Part shown: in pieces, positions 47,370-57,372 of the stretch
How the letters are laid out: every line of letters starts with the position of its first letter
Numbering within the stretch: the first letter of the stretch is position 1
Assembly: GCA_032768795.1 (NCBI GenBank)
Contig: CP136491.1
Span: 2,232,001 to 2,296,000 of the forward strand
DNA: 64,000 nucleotides
Origin: Tremella fuciformis
Lineage: Eukaryota; Basidiomycota; Tremellomycetes; Tremellales; Tremellaceae
Reading direction: 5' to 3'
Notes under the pieces: generated by a model
Seen by the model: only the letters and a program-made list of their open reading frames with translations
Database searches by the model: none
What the model was told of the DNA's origin: nothing
Position numbers and translations under genes: made by a program

Positions 47370-48512
47370 ATGGCACCATCGACTCGACGAACCACGTCGA
47401 CAGATCCTGAGCATCAGCACATTGCTCTACCCACAAACCTACGACTACCGGTGGACACTCGACTGAGAGCCGCCGCGACCAACATGGCCCAACCATTGGG
47501 TGATCAGCCGTCTGTGCAGCAGTTGCTCGCGCAAATCGTGCAGCTTCAGGCGGCCCTCGTCGAGCAGCAGGCGCAGCAACGACAGGGCTCGCCAGGCGTT
47601 GGGAACCCGTCCGAGCCGAAGGCGAACCCGCCTGACACGTTTAACGGCAAGGACCCAGCCGCTTTGGAGCGGTTCATCATGCAGTGCGAGACGGTCTTCA
47701 AGCTGCAGCCGTCGAAGTTCTCTGGCGACACGCACAAGGTCATGTATGTGATCTCGTTCCTCAGGGGATTCGTGCTCGACGCGATTCAGCCCTTGGCGAC
47801 AGGGCGAGACAGCGATTTGAACGAGAACGGAGAGCATGTCGAGGCTGGCGACTACCTCGACGAGAAAATTCGGACTTACGCTGGGCTTCGTCGCTACCTG
47901 CGCGAGAACTTTGGGGATCCCGACGCGAAGGGGACTGCTCGACGCAAGTACTTCTCGCTGCGGCAGACGGGATCGGCAGCCGAATACTTCGCCAAGATTC
48001 GGGAGTACACGTCAGTCCTCTCATGGGAGCTCGACGAGCAAGCAACGGCTCGTGCCAAGGAAGGGCTCTCCGACGTGCTTCAGGACGAGGTGGCCAGGCA
48101 CCCCAAAGAGTTCGAGACCTTTGCCGAGCTGCAGGCGTTTGTGGTCCGCCTCGACAACAGTCTGCGAGCAAGGGAGGCAGAGAAGAACAAGGCGGAGAAC
48201 AGGCGAGAGAAGAAGAAGACTGTCCTGGGCGGCAACAACGGCGGATCTACAGCGGTTACGTCAGAGGTTGGAGCGGCGGCGACGAACCCCAGACCCTCAC
48301 CTGGCCCGACAACCTCGTCGAGTCTCAACTCCGCTGCAGCCCCTCGACGAGTCTACCCTCCTCGCCCTAGGCTCACTCCGGACGAGCACGAGAGGCGAGG
48401 CAGCCAGGGCCTTTGCTTCAAGTGCGGAAACGCTGGGCATCTTGCGCGCGACTGCCCAGGCTCGTTCAACCCCGGCCAACGCGTGAAGCAGGAGCCGCAG
48501 GGGGAAGCCTGA
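47370..48512 (+). CDS. gag: Gag polyprotein of chromovirus
   Basis: 380 residues. An N-terminal coiled region (LLAQIVQLQAALVEQQAQQ) is followed by the Retrotrans_gag-type core (FNGKDPAALERFIMQCETVF, YFSLRQTGSAAEYFAKIREY). A Lys/Glu-rich linker leads to a CCHC zinc knuckle near the end, CFKCGNAGHLARDC. It forms the particle shell and binds the element's RNA. The frame ends 100 bases inside the pol frame, which is -1 relative to it, so pol is presumably made by -1 frameshifting or another recoding event. The start at 47370 is the first ATG after the primer site. Confidence 0.95.
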   Translation: MAPSTRRTTSTDPEHQHIALPTNLRLPVDTRLRAAATNMAQPLGDQPSVQQLLAQIVQLQAALVEQQAQQRQGSPGVGNPSEPKANPPDTFNGKDPAALERFIMQCETVFKLQPSKFSGDTHKVMYVISFLRGFVLDAIQPLATGRDSDLNENGEHVEAGDYLDEKIRTYAGLRRYLRENFGDPDAKGTARRKYFSLRQTGSAAEYFAKIREYTSVLSWELDEQATARAKEGLSDVLQDEVARHPKEFETFAELQAFVVRLDNSLRAREAEKNKAENRREKKKTVLGGNNGGSTAVTSEVGAAATNPRPSPGPTTSSSLNSAAAPRRVYPPRPRLTPDEHERRGSQGLCFKCGNAGHLARDCPGSFNPGQRVKQEPQGEA

Positions 48513-51500
48513 GGGGTCCCGAGCTACAAGGAGAAACTCGAGACCCCGCTCCATACACACTCTCCGCCCTCACGCCTCCTGAACAACCGACTTCACCTCT
48601 CAAATCCTCTAATCCGACGCCCACTCACCCACCGACGGGGTCCGCTTCCCTCGTCGAGGAAGATCAACATGAAGAAGAAGCAGAGGACCTGGAGTCCGAG
48701 AAGGAGTCTGTACAGAGTGCTAGTGATGCCGAGGAATGCATGAGCGGTGAGGCTTGCAGGCTGGGAAGGCATCAAGCTGTCGTAGCAGGAAAAGTGGACG
48801 GGACGGCCGCTTGCATACTGTTAGATACAGGCGCAGGCGGGACCTTCATTGATCAGGACTACGCCGAAGGCCAGGGCTTGACCCAACAGAAGTTGGAGCG
48901 ACCCAAGAATGTCCTCCTGTTCGACGGCGAACCGTCATCCGCGGGCGAAATCACCCACGAAGTGGTGGCCCCGGTGGAGACGCTTGGGGAAACAAGTGAA
49001 GAACGGCTAGCGGTTACGCGGCTCGCAGGTGCAGACGTCGTGCTAGGGTACGACTGGATGCAAGAGAAGAGAGTAGTCATGGACATGGGAGCTATGGAAG
49101 TCACCCGTGGAGAAGAAAAGGTGGCCTCGTCGACGGTCGTCGAGGCTGCTTCAAGTGATCTGGCCATTTTGGCTACCAGAGCAAGAAGAGAGAGAGGAAA
49201 ACACGCGGGGCAGTCCCGTAGGAGCTCCCCGAACCATATCCCCTTGCGGATCAATCGGTGGGAGCAGAACAGGCTCGCCGCAGAGCGGCTGCGAGGGACT
49301 GTCACCGACGAGCTCGAGGAAGTGGTGGGGCGGATGGACGGGCATCTTGGGTTTGACGAGTACACTCTGTCAGAGGAGGAGTCCCAGGCGGTGCGAAGGA
49401 TCGTTCCGGAGTACTACCATGAGTTCCTCGATGTGTTCCACCCTCGTCGACCCGCCGACACGCTGCCGCCGAGTAGAGAATACGACCTGCGGATCAGACT
49501 GAAGGAGGGCGCAGAACTACGGGTCGCACCGCTTTACCAACTGTCGCCGGATCAAATGAGAGCACTCAGGGAGCTCCTCGCCAAAGAGCAAGCAGCAGGC
49601 AAGATCAGGCCATCGAACGCGGCGTATGGGTCGCCGAGCTTTTTCGTCCCTAAGAAGGTTGCCGGCGAATGGCGAATGGTGGTCGATTACCGGAAGCTCA
49701 ACGAGGCAACAGTGTCGGACGCGTACCCCTTGCCGTTGATTTCCCAAGTCACGGGTGATCTGGCGGAGTCAGAGTGGTACACCAAGTTCGACCTACCGGG
49801 AGCCTACCAGCTTCTTCGCATGGCGCCAGGACACGAAGCCTATACCGCCTTTAGGACGCCTTTGGGGATGTTCGAGTCCCTGGTAGTGCGAGATGGCTTG
49901 AAGAACGCGCCAGCAGTCTTCCAGCACTTCCTCAACGAGGTGCTCAGAGAGTTCGTTGGGCGGGGAGTGGTGATCTACATCGACGACATTTTGGTCCACG
50001 CCAAGAGCCTCGACGAGCTTCGTTCCCTCACAAAGGCGGTACTCGAGGCGTTGCGGAAGGCGGGACTGTATGTGAAAGCGTCGAAATCCGAGTTCGAGAA
50101 GAGGAAGGTCGACTTTCTGGGCTTTGTCATCTCCCGAGAAGGCGTGGAAGCGAATCCGGAGTACGTGAAAGGCGTCGTCGACTTCCCAGCACCAAGCAAC
50201 CTCCTCGAAGTACGCCGGTTCTTGGGTCTGGCAAACTATTACCGCCGCTTCGTACCCAACTTTGCCAAGGTAGCGCTCCCCCTAGTGTTGCTGACAAAGA
50301 AGGGAGTCCCGTTTGGTTGGGGAGACGCGCAGGCAAGAGCCTTCGAAGAGATCAAGAGGCGAATGAGCGAGCCCCCTGTATTAGCCCATTTCGACCCTGC
50401 ATTCGAGACCATCGTGCAGACCGACGCTTCGCTCTACGGGTGGGGATTTGTGATATCACAGATTAACCCCTCGACGAGCCTCGAGCACCCGGTGGCCATA
50501 GAGTCTGGGTCGTTTTCGGGGGCAGAGTTGAACTGGACGACTACAGAGAAGGAGTTCCTGGCGATAGTGATGGCGTTCAAGCGGAAGCGACATCTCCTTC
50601 TGCAAGTAAGCTGCACGGTCCTCACGGATCACCACAACCTCAGCTATTGGATGGAGCCGAGGAAACTGAGTGGGCGGGTTGCGCGATGGGTCGACGCCCT
50701 GGCAGGATTCTCCTTCCGAATCGTGTATCGTCCCGGGCTCAAAGCGGCTTACCCAGACGCTCTGTCGAGGAGGCCCGACTACAAGCCTGATGGATTGGAC
50801 CTGGAGGAGCAACGAGTGCAGGCCTTACCTGGGTTTGACCAAGAAAGCAAGGTCGAGACGTCGTTGGGGTACATGCTTCGGGCACTCATCGAGGAGCCTC
50901 GACGAGGCTCGTCGAGTCCAGATCCAGAGGCAAGAGAGGATCCGCAGACGGGTACTCGGAGCACCTGGGAGGAGGATGAGGAGTTCGAGCACGCTGGAGA
51001 AGAGTTGGAGAGGATCAAGAAGGAGGAGAACGGAGTGGTGATTGATGCGGCGGGATTCCCCAAGCTGTTTGGGTTGGTTCAAAGGATGGGCCTCGACGAG
51101 CCCACACGAGCCAAGGTAGAGCCTGGCGGGGCCCTGCGACTCAATGGGCGGCTATACCTCACTGGCAAGGGCGATGGGCGGCTCCGAGCCATAAGGGATC
51201 GACATGAGGGGATCCTAGCGGGACATCCGGGAATCACCAAGATGTTGGAGTTGCTCAGGAGGGACGTCTGTTGGCTGGGGCTGCGGCGCGATGTTGAGGC
51301 CTACGTACAGGGTTGTGCCATCTGCCAGAGGACAAAGACAAGCAGGCAGCGCCCTCATGGTCTCCTCCAGAGTCTCGAAGTCCCGGAAGGCCCGTGGCAA
51401 GCAATTTCCATGGACTTCATCGAGGAGCTCCCCGGCAGCCAGGGCTTCAACTCCATCCTCGTCGTGGTAGACCGCCTGACGAAGTGGGCTATCTTCGTGC

Positions 51501-52480
51501 CGACAACGACTCGCCTCACAACGGCGGGACTCGTCGACCTCATCATCGACAATGTCGTGGCGCAGCATGGGTTGCCAAGATCCATCGTATCTGATCGAGG
51601 GAGCAAGTTTACTAGTCGACTATGGGGAGCACTGTGTGGGGCCCTGGGGATCAAGATCAGCCTGTCGACAGCCTTCCATCCCCAAACCGACGGGCAGACG
51701 GAGCGAGTCAATCAGGTCCTCGAGCAGTACCTACGGGTATTCTGCGATCACAGACAAGACAATTGGTCGAGTCTGCTGCAGAGAGCAGCCTTCGCCTATA
51801 ACAATACCCAGCACTCGGCGATCAAGATGAGCCCGTTCGAGGCGAACTTTGGGTACTCGCCGCGATGGACTGATGACTTGAGAGAGAGCGCCGAGCGAGC
51901 GGAGATACCGTCGGTCAAGGAAAAGCTTGGGTCCCTCGACGAGGTGCACCGATCTTGCCAACAAGCCATACAGCAAGCCAATGAGCGGTACGCCAAGTAT
52001 TACGATGCAAAGAGAAGGGATGCGCCAGTGTTGAAGGTGGATGATATGGTCATGCTGTCGATGGAGAACATCAAGACTCGTCGACCCTCGAAGAAGCTCG
52101 ACATCAAATGGGGGGGACCATACAAAATCCTCGCTAAGACGGGTCCATCAACGTACAAGCTGGAGCTGCCGGCGACGATGAGGGTGAGCCCGGTCTTCAA
52201 CGTCCTCCGTCTTAAGCCATACCACCCGCCGAGGATCCCTGGACAGACCTACGACCCTCCGCCACCAGTGGAGGTCGACGACGAGGGCCCTAGCTATGAG
52301 GTGAAGAACGTCGTCGACTCGAGGAAAAGGGGCAGAAAGGTGGAGTACCTCGTCGAGTGGGTGGGGTACGAAGGAACAGATGAGGAGACGACCTGGGAAC
52401 CAGTGGAGAACATTACTGGTGCTCTCGAAAGCGTCGAGAGCTTCCACAAAAGGAACCCAGGGAAACCAAGAGGAATATAA
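48413..52480 (+). CDS. pol: Pol polyprotein with C-terminal chromodomain
   Basis: An open frame of 1,355 codons; the true N-terminus depends on recoding from gag. Protease: LLDTGAGGTFID (around residue 143). Reverse transcriptase: KFDLPGAYQLLRM and the YIDD box near residue 522. RNase H: IVQTDASLYGWGF. Integrase: HHCC zinc domain (RHEGILAGHPG...CAICQRTK, about residues 928-965). The DDE triad follows in SMDFIEELPG, IVSDRGSKFTS and FHPQTDGQTERVNQ. A chromodomain (YLVEWVGYEGTDEETTWEP, about 1290-1345) closes the protein. Chromodomains direct integration to specific chromatin, often heterochromatin. No stop or missing catalytic residue was seen, consistent with an autonomous, recently active copy. 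Confidence 0.97.
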   Translation: MLQVRKRWASCARLPRLVQPRPTREAGAAGGSLRGPELQGETRDPAPYTLSALTPPEQPTSPLKSSNPTPTHPPTGSASLVEEDQHEEEAEDLESEKESVQSASDAEECMSGEACRLGRHQAVVAGKVDGTAACILLDTGAGGTFIDQDYAEGQGLTQQKLERPKNVLLFDGEPSSAGEITHEVVAPVETLGETSEERLAVTRLAGADVVLGYDWMQEKRVVMDMGAMEVTRGEEKVASSTVVEAASSDLAILATRARRERGKHAGQSRRSSPNHIPLRINRWEQNRLAAERLRGTVTDELEEVVGRMDGHLGFDEYTLSEEESQAVRRIVPEYYHEFLDVFHPRRPADTLPPSREYDLRIRLKEGAELRVAPLYQLSPDQMRALRELLAKEQAAGKIRPSNAAYGSPSFFVPKKVAGEWRMVVDYRKLNEATVSDAYPLPLISQVTGDLAESEWYTKFDLPGAYQLLRMAPGHEAYTAFRTPLGMFESLVVRDGLKNAPAVFQHFLNEVLREFVGRGVVIYIDDILVHAKSLDELRSLTKAVLEALRKAGLYVKASKSEFEKRKVDFLGFVISREGVEANPEYVKGVVDFPAPSNLLEVRRFLGLANYYRRFVPNFAKVALPLVLLTKKGVPFGWGDAQARAFEEIKRRMSEPPVLAHFDPAFETIVQTDASLYGWGFVISQINPSTSLEHPVAIESGSFSGAELNWTTTEKEFLAIVMAFKRKRHLLLQVSCTVLTDHHNLSYWMEPRKLSGRVARWVDALAGFSFRIVYRPGLKAAYPDALSRRPDYKPDGLDLEEQRVQALPGFDQESKVETSLGYMLRALIEEPRRGSSSPDPEAREDPQTGTRSTWEEDEEFEHAGEELERIKKEENGVVIDAAGFPKLFGLVQRMGLDEPTRAKVEPGGALRLNGRLYLTGKGDGRLRAIRDRHEGILAGHPGITKMLELLRRDVCWLGLRRDVEAYVQGCAICQRTKTSRQRPHGLLQSLEVPEGPWQAISMDFIEELPGSQGFNSILVVVDRLTKWAIFVPTTTRLTTAGLVDLIIDNVVAQHGLPRSIVSDRGSKFTSRLWGALCGALGIKISLSTAFHPQTDGQTERVNQVLEQYLRVFCDHRQDNWSSLLQRAAFAYNNTQHSAIKMSPFEANFGYSPRWTDDLRESAERAEIPSVKEKLGSLDEVHRSCQQAIQQANERYAKYYDAKRRDAPVLKVDDMVMLSMENIKTRRPSKKLDIKWGGPYKILAKTGPSTYKLELPATMRVSPVFNVLRLKPYHPPRIPGQTYDPPPPVEVDDEGPSYEVKNVVDSRKRGRKVEYLVEWVGYEGTDEETTWEPVENITGALESVESFHKRNPGKPRGI

Positions 52481-52620
52481 CGCATGGACTACTGGCGGTG
52501 ACGATGATCTGGATCGAGATTCGTCACCCAAGCTGAGTCCTATCCCTGCATCCCCTGTACAACATGAACAACACGGCATATGAACATGAGCTAAGAAAGA
52601 ACTATGTACACTATCTACAT

Positions 52621-54421
52621 TCACGACCCCGAACCACTCGCCTCCGCCACGTCGTCGAACATGGGCCCGACCATCGCCCTAAGGTCCAGCCCCAGGAGCC
52701 TCGCGTGCCGCCTCGCCTCCTCGACGTGGTACGCCCTGTCCGCCGGGATGGACTGGGCCAGCGTGACATGGTGCTGAAGGACACCGATGTCGAGCCTCGT
52801 CGAGGGAGTCCACGACAAGGGAGCTGGCGCGGATGGGCGGGCAGGAGTCGACACCGGAGGCGGCGTCGGAGGCGGCACGGGAGCCGGCACGGGTTGACGA
52901 ACCGACCGGCGAAGTCGGTCGGTGAAGGCGGCCGGGCCGACAACAGGCGTGGGGGCGGGAGTCGGCGAAGGCGGGTCGACATCCGCGAAGCTCACAGCCC
53001 GGCGAGCTCTGGGTGTCGAGGACGAGCTGGCGGGTCGTCGAGGAGTCGGGCTGGAGTTGAACGAGCAACCTGAGGCTGTGCCACAGGTGTAGCACTTCAA
53101 CTTCGGCCCGCCTCCATCTAGAACCCTACACGGCAAGTTGTCCGAACGACACCGCTGGCATCGCTGGCGGCCGTTGAGCGTGCGGAGAGGTCGCCCTTTT
53201 GCCTGAGCCTGCAAGATCAGCGTGAGAGGCTGGAGAGTAGAAGACAACAACGCACCAGGGCCCATGGGAGGGTCCTATTCGATCCCCGGCCGAACGTCGG
53301 GTAGAATGGCCCTGGGAATGAGCGGGGACCTCAACAGATGGCGGACGTACCGAAAAAGGCGCGGTCCAGCGCATTCCTACACCGGACTCGAGGGCCAGCC
53401 TCGAGTCGCCTCGACGACGCCTCGCTTCCCTCCCCATCGGATCCTCCACTGCCCGCTTCGGATTCCCCAACGGATCCTTCGCTGCCCGCTTCGGATCCGT
53501 CTCCCGTCGAGATGCTGCCCTCCACGACGTCTTCTCCTACACCTGCGTTGTCCACGGCGGCCGGGAGAGCATCGGCTACCTCAGACACCCCAAGATACCG
53601 GGTTGAGGCTGAACGCAGGCGAGAGGAGTACATGCCGCCAACAGGCGACACGCGACGACGCTTTGGGGTTGGGGAGAGGGGAGGCGGTATCGTTGGCAGG
53701 GGAGTGTTGCCTGGGGAACCGGGCGACTCGACTCGACGCCGGCGGCGTGGGTTGATTGGCGGAGTCGGAGAGCGGGATGGCGGAGGCATAGAAGGCGGGG
53801 GAAGGAGAAGGATAGGCGAGCCGAGGGGGACGAGGGGATAGGGCGGTATGATGGGGGATCCGGTCCCACCACCAATGTAGGGGCGAAGAGGCCGAGGCGA
53901 GGCCGGCTCGAACGGCAAGGAGTGGGCTTCTCGATAGCGACTCTCGCCAGCGAAAGCCGCGTCGGAAGCCTGGGAAGACGGGGGCGAGGCGTCTGAGTAG
54001 CCGCTGGACGTAGAGGAGGTAGCACAGCTACTCTCCCTAGCGGCTCTGACGGTCCCCTGGTGCCGACGGATCTCGGCGTGTATGTCTGCTAGCGAGCGCA
54101 GAATCGCTGTACGCCCTGGGCATCAATACAAGCAGTAGGGTGACTCAACAATCACTCACCGCTTGGCGCAGCACTGGCAGCATCCGACCAGTCGAGCTCA
54201 TCGACGAGCTCGTCGATCTCCTCGACCGGTGTGGGCTCCGGAGTTCGAGGACGGACCGCCCATCGAGGGAACAGTCGAGGAGGGGGAGCGTCGACAGCCG
54301 ACTCGGGGGAGGATGGCGGCGTCGTGGGGCTGGGGGAAGGGGTTTTGGTCATCGTGACCAGGCGTAGAGGTCGTCCTCGGAGGACGATTTTGAGGGAGGG
54401 ATCGGTGGCGTTGGAGAACAT
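52621..54421 (-). CDS. Intron-containing antisense gene carried by the chromovirus
   Basis: On the strand opposite to pol, four exons (54421-54160, 54115-53351, 53311-53256, 53208-52621) join with GT-AG introns of 44, 39 and 47 nt into one 556-codon frame. Exon 1 is acidic and Pro-rich (VEEIDELVDELDWSD). Exon 2 is Ser/Gly/Pro-rich with basic RRRRRVESP. Exon 4 has a cysteine-rich module (CQRCRSDNLPC, then CYTCGTASGC) followed by Pro/Thr linker and a C-terminal helical part (HHVTLAQSIPADRAYHVEEARRHARLLG split by no stop). The module resembles a small zinc site, but no family is assigned. Start codon and the 56-nt third exon are the weakest parts: an alternative frame there meets a stop. Function unknown. 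Confidence 0.6.
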
Positions 54422-55092
54422 ATGATGCGTTGGAGTGGAGAGTTTGGAATGGACGGGACGAGTAGCCTCGTCGAGAGGGGGTTTATACCTTTTGGAGGGG
54501 ACATGGCGGGGACGAGGGACGAGAGGGCACTTGACGACGAGAGCAGGCAACACGACTTTTCACGACAGTTTGGCGACTTGTTGCCTAGCAACGAGCAACA
54601 TGATCGACAGAAGGGCGTAGCGCGGAGCGGCAATCACCGGTTATCTCGCGGCGACTGCCGCATTGGGCAATCTGACCCCGGCCTCGTGGCCGAGGTCGAC
54701 TCGAGGTCGACTTACATACGCGCAAATTCCAGCATGAGACGCCTATAGCTCAGCAACGGGCGGGCTATCCAGCACAGGGATCACCCTCGACACCACGCGC
54801 GTCGGGACACATGCGGGCTGCACACTACCTGTGCCCGTTAGTCACTCCACGACGGCAACACAGCCTACGCCCCGACTAGCGCCTAGAAAGATAGCACCAG
54901 CTGCGCGAGACCTCGAGCGACCAAGAAGGACGGACCGTCGACGAGACCAGGCCCTGCTTACACACCCACAGACCCTCGGGATCAGCCCTGCGAGGAATGA
55001 CCAAAAGACACGGCTTAGCGCGAGGCGGGAGCAAAGGCTCAGGCCATACAAGCTGCCCCGCCTCGCCCGCCATCTCGCAGGAGCTCGATTTC

Positions 55093-55106
55093 AGAGGGGG
55101 GCAGAG
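55093..55106 (+). other. Polypurine tract of chromovirus
   Basis: AGAGGGGGGCAGAG directly precedes the 3' LTR, 13 of 14 purines, as needed for plus-strand priming. Confidence 0.8.
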
Positions 55107-55510
55107 TGTCACGTCGGCCACGCCTCCATGATCACCAAAGCACGCCTACGAGCCTCGTTCCAGCCCAGCACGCCTGTCAAACACGTGAGCCTATCGTCGA
55201 TCCTCGAGTAGCCTCGACGACGCTCGAGTAGCCTCGACGACTTTAGAGCTCGAGCCTCGTCGATGGTGTTTCAAGGAGAAAGCCCAAGGCGGTGCAGAGG
55301 AGGGCACGGGTGATATATATACAAGTCCTCACCCGTAGACCGTCCTTAGCACCGTGGTATTGAGTCCCATGGATAGAAAGTAACGGCGCAGCCGTGTTGT
55401 CGACGCACGAGAGGCTGTAGGACACACCTTCTCGTGGAAGACAGAGACAGATCAACAGACAGCACGTGTGAGAGGGCCTATCAGTCGACGACCGGCCTGG
55501 CCCCGTGACA
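55107..55510 (+). repeat. 3' LTR of chromovirus
   Basis: 404 bp, no difference from the 5' LTR seen on reading; followed by GACTT. Confidence 0.95.
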
Positions 55511-55515
55511 GACTT

Positions 55516-57372
55516 GCTCTTGAAAGCGCCAGAACAACCTAGAGAACGATAGAAGGATACGTCTCAGTCTTCCATCGGCCGAGTTGAGATAGGAACGCAC
55601 GCAAGGACAAGAGTCAGGTCCACGATAACGGAGGATAGAGTTATCTCACAGTCAGGGCCACGGGACGGAGACCGAGGACGATAAGGACGACGACGGGCAC
55701 GCAAAGAGATTAGATGCAAGCCAGCGCGGAGAGAAGACGATAGAAGAGAAGAGAAACGACGAGAGAATACTAGAGAGTATTGGGAACGAGTAGAAACGAC
55801 TAGGAGAACGATGGAACGATCCATGAAGGACGATGCTAGAAGGATCAGAGAGAGAACGGGCGAGAGTAAGCGGATACTTAAGAAGGAAGATCGCAGAGGA
55901 AGTTCCTCAGCGATCTAGTTAACTAGTCCTCTAGATAGAACGTCTACTTAGAGAATCGACCGTACCAGTGACGAGAGATAGATAAGTGAAGTGAGTCTTG
56001 GTCGCTCCTCACCCAGCTTGGTTCCACTCTACTCTTGTTCGTTACTATCTGTTACGAATAGTCGTTGATAGTTAGCCGCTTGAACCGATAGGTTGATTTA
56101 GGTGAGCTTTAGTTGGATCTAAAACAGGTCACCGGGTACAGGTCTGACACCACAGCCTGGCTCACCTCGGACCCACCTACGATACAATACGACCTTACCT
56201 GACACACCATCCAACATAGAATCCTCAGCTCTCATGCCTGATCCTGCACCATTCGACAATCGTGCTCCACTCACACTAATACGGCTGATGTCTGGACAAT
56301 CCGTAGCAGACCCTTAAGCCATACCCGTTTCCTCCCCGTGTCTCCCGTAGAATAGTTTCCTCTTGTAGTAGATGCTCCTTCCATACTTCTCAGCCGCGCC
56401 ACGATATCGTACGTACACCGTACGTACTCCGTGGATTCCCCAGCCTGACTTTCATGTATATAAACCAGGCCTGAGAGAGAGAACCCATCATCACCTCCTC
56501 TTCTCCTACTTCGCTCACTCCCAACTCCCCACTCTTCTTCATTCCTCTCCCTCTCTCTCAGAGTCTTGGCTCTGCCCTCCTACTTTTCCTAACTGACTTA
56601 CTTACTAGTGTTGCTCTGTGTGACATTGACTATCGCGAAGGAACCCAACACAGCTATCAGTCTTACAGACAGAGGCTGGCTTTATTATATGTTAGGAAGA
56701 AGGTAAACTATCTCTCAACACAGCTGACCTGAACCTTTACATGTATCCTACGGCCCGTCCTAACATCTCTGTGACTCTGTCTCTGCAAGCTTGGCAAGGT
56801 CTTGGCCCATCTACGTCAAGCTCTCATTGTTCTCTCATTTCCCTTTGTCAAATTTCCCGCATCCGGCAAACTTGCTGAGTAAGCATCAAGGAGGCCTATT
56901 GTTCTTTAACGGCGAGCATGGCAAGCATGGGGAGTGCGGCAAGCCTTGAAGAGCTCCTTGCTGTTGCCAAGGGCTGCGGTGATGGTGAGACTTAGCTGTG
57001 CAAGATGTATCATCTTTGTCCGACAAATGCGGTAATATCGTGTGGGTCGGTCTCTGCACGAGTCGCGGCGAGCTTTGGCAAGCGCCGACAAGTACTCGAC
57101 TCACGTTCCTTTTGGCTCAGTCTTGCTCGGTCTTGGTGCTGCTTTGGTGTCATTCGTGACAACACCTTGCTAAATGCTCTGGGTGCTGGACATGAAACAA
57201 ATGCCACTTTTGTTCCACAGCCTGTTTTTGGCAATCACAAGGTGCTTGCATGCTTCTTATTCTGCGTCAACAAAGGAGGCCTGCACAAGAAGGCAAGCCA
57301 TGGCTGGTCTTATGTATCCAAAGGGGAGAATGAATGTGCGTCTTGCCAGATCATCTCCTCAACATCATCAAG
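55516..57372. other. AT-richer non-coding or transposon-derived sequence
   Basis: Continues the sequence interrupted at 46927. It contains a TATATAAA box (56457-56464) followed by a long CT-rich tract and, after 56760, many GGCAAG/CTTGGC words also seen at 46280-46420. A plus frame ending near 57376 (containing GHETNATFVPQPVFGNHKV) may be an upstream exon of the next ORF. No gene is assigned. Confidence 0.4.

Larger units (their letters stand above)
46928..55510 (+). mobile_element. Intact Ty3/Gypsy chromovirus, 8,583 bp
   Basis: The 404-bp LTRs at both ends read as identical and are flanked by the duplication GACTT (46923-46927 and 55511-55515). In order: LTR, self-primer site, gag, pol (protease, reverse transcriptase, RNase H, integrase, chromodomain), a 2.6-kb extra region with an antisense gene, a purine tract and the LTR. 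Identical LTRs imply a very recent insertion and all enzymatic motifs are intact, so the element is probably active. Tf1/sushi-like chromoviruses of fungi share this plan except for the extra region. Many CTCGACGAG-type short palindromic repeats occur in LTRs and interior. Confidence 0.97.

Noticed and set aside
47761..52624. Several long frames on the minus strand and in other phases across gag and pol (for example 47761-48171, 48859-49365)
   Set aside because: They lie fully inside confirmed gag and pol coding sequence and lack motifs; they are phase shadows caused by high GC content.
56290..56640. Possible additional LTR between 56290 and 56640 (TGTCTGG... to ...GTGTGACA with a TATATAAA box)
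   Set aside because: Ends are not inverted copies, and no second copy or target duplication could be found.
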